A DNA stretch of 10,718 nt from Thermoplasmata archaeon M9B2D. GTDB lineage: Archaea; Thermoplasmatota; E2; DHVEG-1. Position numbers and translations under genes: made by a program. The notes under the pieces are model-generated. The model was not told the origin of the DNA and made no database searches. It saw nothing but the letters and a program-made list of their open reading frames with translations. The stretch covers positions 1-10,718 of the forward strand of contig MUGD01000066.1 in NCBI GenBank assembly GCA_002900555.1, written 5' to 3'. Shown in pieces: positions 6,580-10,718 of the stretch (within the stretch, counting starts at the first letter, position 1; the number at the start of each line of letters is the position of its first letter).

Positions 6580-7605
6580 TTACAAATTCCAATACTCACC
6601 GAACCCTTTTTTCATTTTTTTAATAAGAGCGGTGACATCATCGTTACCCTTCACCGGATCATCAAACAAAAGCGGATGGCCTACCATTTGTCCAAGCTGA
6701 GAGAGAAAGCATTTACCGATCCACTTGAAATTATACCCACCCTCAAGAGTACAAACAATCTTTGGTTGGACCACCTGGAATCGTCTGATGATTTCGCCAA
6801 AGAAATTCGCAGAAAGCCTCAGTCCACCTAACTGATCCGTATGATGGGAGTCATACCCTGCTGATATGATGACAAGATGCGGTTTGTATTGTCTGGTTAT
6901 TGGGATGAATATCTCATCTAGCAATTGCGAGACCGCACCATCCCCTTGTCCAAACTCAAGGGGCGCGTTAACGGTATATCCTCTACCCAAGCCTTCTCCT
7001 ATCTCATCTGTATCCCCTGTACCAGGATAATGAGGAGACAAGTGAAACGATTGGTACATCACATCGTTTCGTCTGTAGAAAATCGACTGTGTACCGTTCC
7101 CGTGATGCACATCATGATCAAAAATAAGGACCCGTTTCCCCTTCTTTGACAACTCATGGGCTGCAAGACCTGCGTTGTTAAACAGACAAAACCCCATGGA
7201 ACGATCTGCCGAGGCATGATGCCCAGGGGGTCGTACCAACGCATAGGCGTTGGAAGCATCCCCGTTTACAACATTTCTACATATCAAAGCAACGCCTCCA
7301 GCTGCAAGCCTGGCAACCGTATAATCTGATTTACAGACATACGTATCCAAATCAATCCATGAGTCCCCCTGATCACTTATCTCTTTTACACGCTGTATCA
7401 TCTCATCGGAATGCACCTCATGGAGCAGTTTCTCAGGCAAAAGCTCTGGCTTTATGCACTCAAGTATCTTGTAAAACGGCGCTTGCTCCAGGGCGTCAAG
7501 CAACACATAGAGGCGATCCGCGTTCTCCGGATGATCTGCGGTGTCATGTTTGTTAAATTCATTGGAAAACACAATTTGGGTTTTCATAGGATCAAAGGGA
7601 AACAT
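6580..7605 (-). CDS. HDAC/AcuC/acetylpolyamine-amidohydrolase family deacetylase
   Basis: 341 aa, a zinc-dependent arginase/deacetylase-fold amidohydrolase with all active-site motifs. DHPENADRL is at ~24-32, and RPPGHHA at 125-131 carries the paired catalytic histidines. GFCLFNNAG is at 138-146. FDHDVHHGNGTQ at 162-173 supplies zinc ligands D165 and H167. SAGYDSHHTDQLGG at ~248-261 supplies the third ligand, D257. LEGGYN at 287-292 carries the transition-state tyrosine, Y291. It should therefore be active and remove acetyl groups from acetyl-lysine proteins or acetylated polyamines or other small amides; sequence alone does not choose. The DHD preceding VHH replaces the commoner DWD. Start choice: ATG 7605 directly follows a possible TTG at 7608. 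ATG 7587 (MKTQIVF) matches where many homologues begin and is an equal candidate. It diverges from the polymerase gene. Confidence 0.93.
   Translation of the reverse strand: MFPFDPMKTQIVFSNEFNKHDTADHPENADRLYVLLDALEQAPFYKILECIKPELLPEKLLHEVHSDEMIQRVKEISDQGDSWIDLDTYVCKSDYTVARLAAGGVALICRNVVNGDASNAYALVRPPGHHASADRSMGFCLFNNAGLAAHELSKKGKRVLIFDHDVHHGNGTQSIFYRRNDVMYQSFHLSPHYPGTGDTDEIGEGLGRGYTVNAPLEFGQGDGAVSQLLDEIFIPITRQYKPHLVIISAGYDSHHTDQLGGLRLSANFFGEIIRRFQVVQPKIVCTLEGGYNFKWIGKCFLSQLGQMVGHPLLFDDPVKGNDDVTALIKKMKKGFGEYWNL
6607..6621 (+). terminator. Terminator for the 99-aa gene lying inside the deacetylase coding region
   Basis: T6-CA-T7 (6607-6621) on the plus strand is the first strong T-tract after the 99-aa gene, 36 bases past its stop. 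On the opposite strand the same bases encode the K-K-M-K-K near the deacetylase C-terminus. With only 8 bp between the two stops, termination must occur inside the neighbouring gene. Confidence 0.4.
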
Positions 7606-7628
7606 CAAGGAGCTCTCTTATAATTATT

Positions 7629-7670
7629 CCTTCGAAGGTTTAAGTACGATGAATGCATTAACGGTTAAAA
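7629..7670. promoter_or_regulatory. Divergent promoter region between deacetylase and DNA polymerase genes
   Basis: The region holds a perfect 10-bp palindrome CCTTCGAAGG (7629-7638). Next to it is TTTAAGTA (7640-7647), which can serve as a TATA box on either strand: to the left for the deacetylase (start near 7618), to the right for the polymerase (start near 7671). GTTAAAATC (7663-7671) is an alternative TATA for a leaderless polymerase transcript. Neither gene has a strong ribosome binding site, only weak purine tracts. The palindrome between TATA and start of the deacetylase could be an operator, but ten-base palindromes are common by chance. Confidence 0.3.
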
Positions 7671-7692
7671 TCGAAGTTGGGGAAACAAGGTC

Positions 7693-10569
7693 ATGAGTAC
7701 CATGCTTTTAGGGCTTTCACCACAGTATCTGTATTTCAAGGGAAATCCACCACAGTCAGTCTCAGAGATGCATCATCCCTATTTTCTCGCAATTCCACCC
7801 ACAGCTGCAGACGCAACAACCGTCAGAAAAAAATTCGTTGAACAATGGAGCGAAAACAAAGAAGACCATCCGAAACTCTCAAAAATCACTGCGATCGGAG
7901 AACTGGAATCGTACCAAAGCTTCTGTGATTTCACGAAAAAAAGAGATGTCTTTAGAGTATACACAAAAGAATCCTATGTGGTCCCAGAAATCAGTGATTA
8001 TTTATTTTTCGAACACGACCTCTTCACCGCAGAGCATGACATCCCATACCACCAGCGTACCTTAGTTGACCTTGCCGCTGAAGGAACAGCATGGTTGTTT
8101 GACACAAAAAGACAAAAAACGAATCTTAAGGTACTAGTCTACGACATTGAAACCACACAGTTCGAGGAAGGGAAACCACAGATCCCTATCGACATCCTCG
8201 GATACGCGTGTTTCGACATCGGAATCCAGTCGGAGAAGAACCTTGAAAAAGAAGAGTTTAGCTTTGAGATTCATACAACCCCATCACATTGGAAGGATAT
8301 CGAGGTACTTCAACATCTTTCACGGTCCATAGATGAAGAGATATCGCATCTGCTCAGTTTCTGTAAACAAGCAAAAGACGCGGATATCATCACCGGTCAT
8401 AACATCGTTGGTTTCGATAACGTCCATGTCTATGGACGGATAAACTGGATTTTGAAAAACAAACAAGATCAGTTGTCTGTTGATGAGAAAAAAATCTTTC
8501 AGAATTTTATCAGTCTGTATTGTCGTGAGGATAAATCGTTTCATTTTGGTATCATGGGTGCTGAGATCGTGCAGATGCATCCATGTAGCTTTGACACCTA
8601 TCTTGCTGCACGGAAGTTCTATCCATGGCTTGATGATTACCGGTTAAAAACCCTGGCTCCTTTTCTGAATGTCATCATCGAGAACCGGGTATACCTCGAA
8701 CCTACACAAATCAAGCTTGATGATCGGACGATGACGTATAACAAACAGGACATCCAGGAGCAGATCGGTGTCTCACTGCATTTCCTCCAACAAGCCTTAC
8801 CCCTGTCGTTTACGACGTGCATGCCGTTTGACATGCTGCTTTCCTCAGGTGCGGTGAACATGTGGGATCATATGGCGCTGCTCAGAGGTGCCCTGAAGAA
8901 AAAGATTATCCCACCAATCTGCCGTGTTAAATCAATCGCACAGACACTTGTAAAGGATTTTGATGCCCAGACCACCAAAGAAGCAATCATCCGTCTGGCA
9001 AAGAAACGACGAGAGCAACTGTCAAAGGATTTCATCCGAGTGGTGAAATATGGTGAGGAGATGCCTGACTGGGTGCAGTACCCACAGGTGATCTACAAAG
9101 AGCAGATACATGCTGATGATGACGAGGAGGTGGTCAACTACCATATGCCCGGTGGTATGACCATCAAGCCTGATAAGGAAGCACGATCCCATTTCATCCC
9201 CTGGTACTATGTCGTGGTCGCCGATGTTGGCGCGATGTACCCTACGATTCTTAAGGCAATGAACATCGGTGCGGATACGGTGATGCTCGCACGGAAAAAC
9301 GAAAAACCAGATGCCTGGGTGTGGTTGAAGAAGCTACCTGAAACGTTTTTCGATAACAGAGATGTGAACTGGCATGTGATTTCCGAACAGGAACCGTATG
9401 CCGATAAAGGGTTCATGATTGGGGTGCGGATAGACCCAAAACCTGGTGTCGTCAACTGTGCGATGACAGGAATCATGAACATGATTACGAAAATTAAACA
9501 AGAGCTTAAAGAAGCGAAGGGAAAATCCCGTGACTCAGAGCTTGAACAACTAAAGATGATGTATCAAAGCATGAAGGGAGCGCGTAACGCAGGGACACAT
9601 GGCATCCTTGCAGCTCCGACCGTTACAGGTAGGCAGTTTAACCTCTGGGGAGCTGCTGCGATTACCACAAAAGGGCAGATGATCCTTGCAGACACGCTTG
9701 ATACGTTAAGGATGAAGAACATACGGGTCGTCTACGGGGACACGGATGGAATTTACATGGGATGCTCCCGTTCTATGGGAAACCTCCCGGAGTTTTCAAA
9801 AATCTTAAAGGTATCTCCACCAGCAGGAGAGACGACGTGGATTACAAAACCACAGGTTGCCATGGCCACTATCAAAGACTGTAACCTTAAATGGCAAAAC
9901 GAGCTAAAGTACCCTGAGTTTGAGCTTGAGTCAGAGCAGCATGATGCTATGATCTTTGTTAAACATAAAAACTATCTTATCTTCGATAATAAAAACGATT
10001 CTATTGAGATGATTACAAAAGGTAATAACTTCAAAGGTTCTGATAAGGCAAATATCGCTCGAAAGGTGCTTGCCGAGATCATGATGAAAGTCTTGCAAGA
10101 GAACCCCCAATGGGAAAAGGAAGAGGAATCACGGGCTGCTGTAAAGGAAAGCATCAAAAACAAAACCCGGGAGACCGTCTCGCAGTTGGATCTTGAGAAA
10201 GTCGATTTGAATGATTTAATCATTATCCAGGCGGTACAGCCTGAGAAGCGTTATAAACTAAACCAGGACGGGTCGGCATCGACGTTTGGCAGGCGGGCGG
10301 AGGCGCTTCAGAAACTTCTTGGCCGACCAATCCGAAGCAGGATGAAGATGAAGTTTGTGATTACGAAAAGACCATTACCCGGTATATCAAAACCATCGAA
10401 AAGCGGGGTAAAACCAATCGATTACATGTACCCAGTGGACCTAGTGAAGGACCGCAATGAAATCGATCTTGACTGGTATAAGAAGATGATCGAGAACTAC
10501 ATACAAGGTGCGTTCGGGCTATCAGATATCGCGGCTACCGAACAGAAAGGGCTAGATGCATGGATGTAG
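7693..10569 (+). CDS. Family B DNA polymerase with 3'-5' exonuclease and C-terminal PIP box
   Basis: 958 aa, a replicative/repair-type DNA-directed DNA polymerase. The N-terminal domain is ~1-140. In the exonuclease domain, ExoI is YDIET 150-154 (D151, E153), ExoII HNIVGFDN 236-243 (D242) and ExoIII YNKQD 349-353 (Y349, D353), so all proofreading carboxylates are present. In the polymerase palm, motif A is ADVGAMYPTI 510-519 (D511). Motif B is KGARNAGTHG 628-637, with K628 and N632 kept but the usual NSxYG replaced. Motif C is YGDTDG 681-686 (D683, D685), against the usual YGDTDS. TKGNNFKGSDKANIARK (775-791) and IDYMYPVDL (909-917) lie in the palm/thumb. The last eight residues, QKGLDAWM (951-958), fit the archaeal PCNA-interacting box Q-x-x-L-x-x-W-h, as in Pyrococcus polymerase B. 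It should be catalytically active and clamp-bound. It has no intein. I do not assign a PolB1/B2/B3 class; the intact aspartates argue against the inactivated PolB2 type. Confidence 0.95.
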   Translation: MSTMLLGLSPQYLYFKGNPPQSVSEMHHPYFLAIPPTAADATTVRKKFVEQWSENKEDHPKLSKITAIGELESYQSFCDFTKKRDVFRVYTKESYVVPEISDYLFFEHDLFTAEHDIPYHQRTLVDLAAEGTAWLFDTKRQKTNLKVLVYDIETTQFEEGKPQIPIDILGYACFDIGIQSEKNLEKEEFSFEIHTTPSHWKDIEVLQHLSRSIDEEISHLLSFCKQAKDADIITGHNIVGFDNVHVYGRINWILKNKQDQLSVDEKKIFQNFISLYCREDKSFHFGIMGAEIVQMHPCSFDTYLAARKFYPWLDDYRLKTLAPFLNVIIENRVYLEPTQIKLDDRTMTYNKQDIQEQIGVSLHFLQQALPLSFTTCMPFDMLLSSGAVNMWDHMALLRGALKKKIIPPICRVKSIAQTLVKDFDAQTTKEAIIRLAKKRREQLSKDFIRVVKYGEEMPDWVQYPQVIYKEQIHADDDEEVVNYHMPGGMTIKPDKEARSHFIPWYYVVVADVGAMYPTILKAMNIGADTVMLARKNEKPDAWVWLKKLPETFFDNRDVNWHVISEQEPYADKGFMIGVRIDPKPGVVNCAMTGIMNMITKIKQELKEAKGKSRDSELEQLKMMYQSMKGARNAGTHGILAAPTVTGRQFNLWGAAAITTKGQMILADTLDTLRMKNIRVVYGDTDGIYMGCSRSMGNLPEFSKILKVSPPAGETTWITKPQVAMATIKDCNLKWQNELKYPEFELESEQHDAMIFVKHKNYLIFDNKNDSIEMITKGNNFKGSDKANIARKVLAEIMMKVLQENPQWEKEEESRAAVKESIKNKTRETVSQLDLEKVDLNDLIIIQAVQPEKRYKLNQDGSASTFGRRAEALQKLLGRPIRSRMKMKFVITKRPLPGISKPSKSGVKPIDYMYPVDLVKDRNEIDLDWYKKMIENYIQGAFGLSDIAATEQKGLDAWM

Positions 10570-10590
10570 TGAACTCTCCAGTGATTATAT

Positions 10591-10718
10591 CTATAAGCAT
10601 TTCTTCTTCTGACTCTCTTTAAAAACTTTGTTTGTTTTTTTATATTTGATGTCATCGGTCTCTACACCGGGTACCATTTGTACAACAAACCCTTTAAAAG
10701 AATAAAACAACCCCTCTA
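10591..10718 (-). CDS. Probable 3' end of an unidentified gene, truncated by the window edge
   Basis: On the minus strand one frame is open from the window edge (codons from 10716) to TAG at 10593-10591, giving 41 residues. It starts EGLFYSFKGFVVQMVPGV, continues with the charged ETDDIKYKK stretch and ends in a Lys-rich tail, KKKCL. The composition (mixed hydrophobic core, then charged tail) is protein-like, and the other two minus frames are closed. However, 41 open codons can occur by chance. If real, it converges on the polymerase gene with 21 bp between stops. I do not recognise the family. Confidence 0.35.
   Translation of the reverse strand, partial: EGLFYSFKGFVVQMVPGVETDDIKYKKTNKVFKESQKKKCL
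10629..10641 (+). terminator. Probable terminator of the DNA polymerase gene
   Basis: TTGTTTGTTTTTTT (ending T7 at 10635-10641) is the first strong T-tract after the polymerase stop, about 65 bases downstream. On the other strand it reads as K-K-T-N-K in the candidate partial gene. Confidence 0.4.

Noticed and set aside
8320..8580. 86-codon minus-strand ORF opposite the polymerase exonuclease domain
   Set aside because: It lies entirely antisense to conserved ExoII-region coding sequence with no independent support. The other antisense ORFs in the polymerase gene (for example 9207-9482) are dismissed for the same reason.
7693..10569. Intein or inactive PolB2 as explanation for the long polymerase
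   Set aside because: No intein-like insertion interrupts motifs A, B or C. All catalytic aspartates are present, unlike the degenerate PolB2 group. The extra length is spread through the N-terminal and inter-motif regions.
10693..10700. TTTAAAAG as a TATA box for a plus-strand gene beyond the window
   Set aside because: A start would fall just past the window edge, so it cannot be tested. The same bases are also within the candidate minus-strand partial gene.
1..10718. CRISPR array, insertion sequence, tRNA/rRNA gene or defence system
   Set aside because: No spaced direct repeats, transposase motifs, terminal inverted repeats, tRNA-like cloverleaf or rRNA-like conserved segments were seen on reading both strands. 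No nuclease, toxin or defence-type gene is present apart from the core DNA polymerase.

Overview
The window looks like a chromosomal segment of a euryarchaeon, most likely a Thermoplasmatota-type lineage. This is inferred from gene content and signals. There is an archaeal-type phosphopantetheine adenylyltransferase and a family B DNA polymerase with a C-terminal PCNA-binding peptide. There are secreted PKD and beta-helix proteins, one ending in a PGF-type archaeosortase tail. Promoters are TATA-like, one gene has a GGTGAT ribosome binding site, and stop codons are followed by T-runs rather than strong GC hairpins. No phylogeny could be run, so the lineage is a judgement.

Layout. Left third (1-5670), cell surface: the 3' part of a membrane-anchored lipocalin-like protein (+, to 710) converges on a 739-aa secreted beta-propeller/Ig/PKD protein (-, 864-3083). 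Behind that, on the same strand, lies a 706-aa secreted beta-helix/PKD protein (-, 3550-5670). The 466-bp gap between the two minus-strand genes is AT-rich and holds terminator-like T-runs, palindromes, a good TATA element and one doubtful small ORF. Middle (5755-7605), housekeeping: coaD (+) and a 99-aa uncharacterised protein (+) with its own clear promoter and ribosome binding site. An HDAC/AcuC-family deacetylase (-) converges on the 99-aa gene with only 8 bp between stops. Right third (7693-10569): a 958-aa family B DNA polymerase (+) diverges from the deacetylase. The last ~130 bp hold the probable 3' end of a minus-strand gene converging on the polymerase.

How the genes relate: the two large secreted proteins share architecture (Ig/PKD stalks under a repeat domain) and probably sit on the outer surface, but they end in different C-terminal tails. 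The other genes (CoA synthesis, deacetylase, polymerase) look like core genes placed side by side rather than one pathway. I see no defence island, CRISPR array, transposon, tRNA or rRNA. The observations most worth following are: a beta-propeller that appears to be inserted inside a split Ig-like domain; an unnamed C-terminal tail that may be an alternative anchoring signal; a polymerase with intact catalytic carboxylates but non-canonical motif B and C; and two convergent gene pairs where a T-run overlaps lysine codons of the opposing gene.
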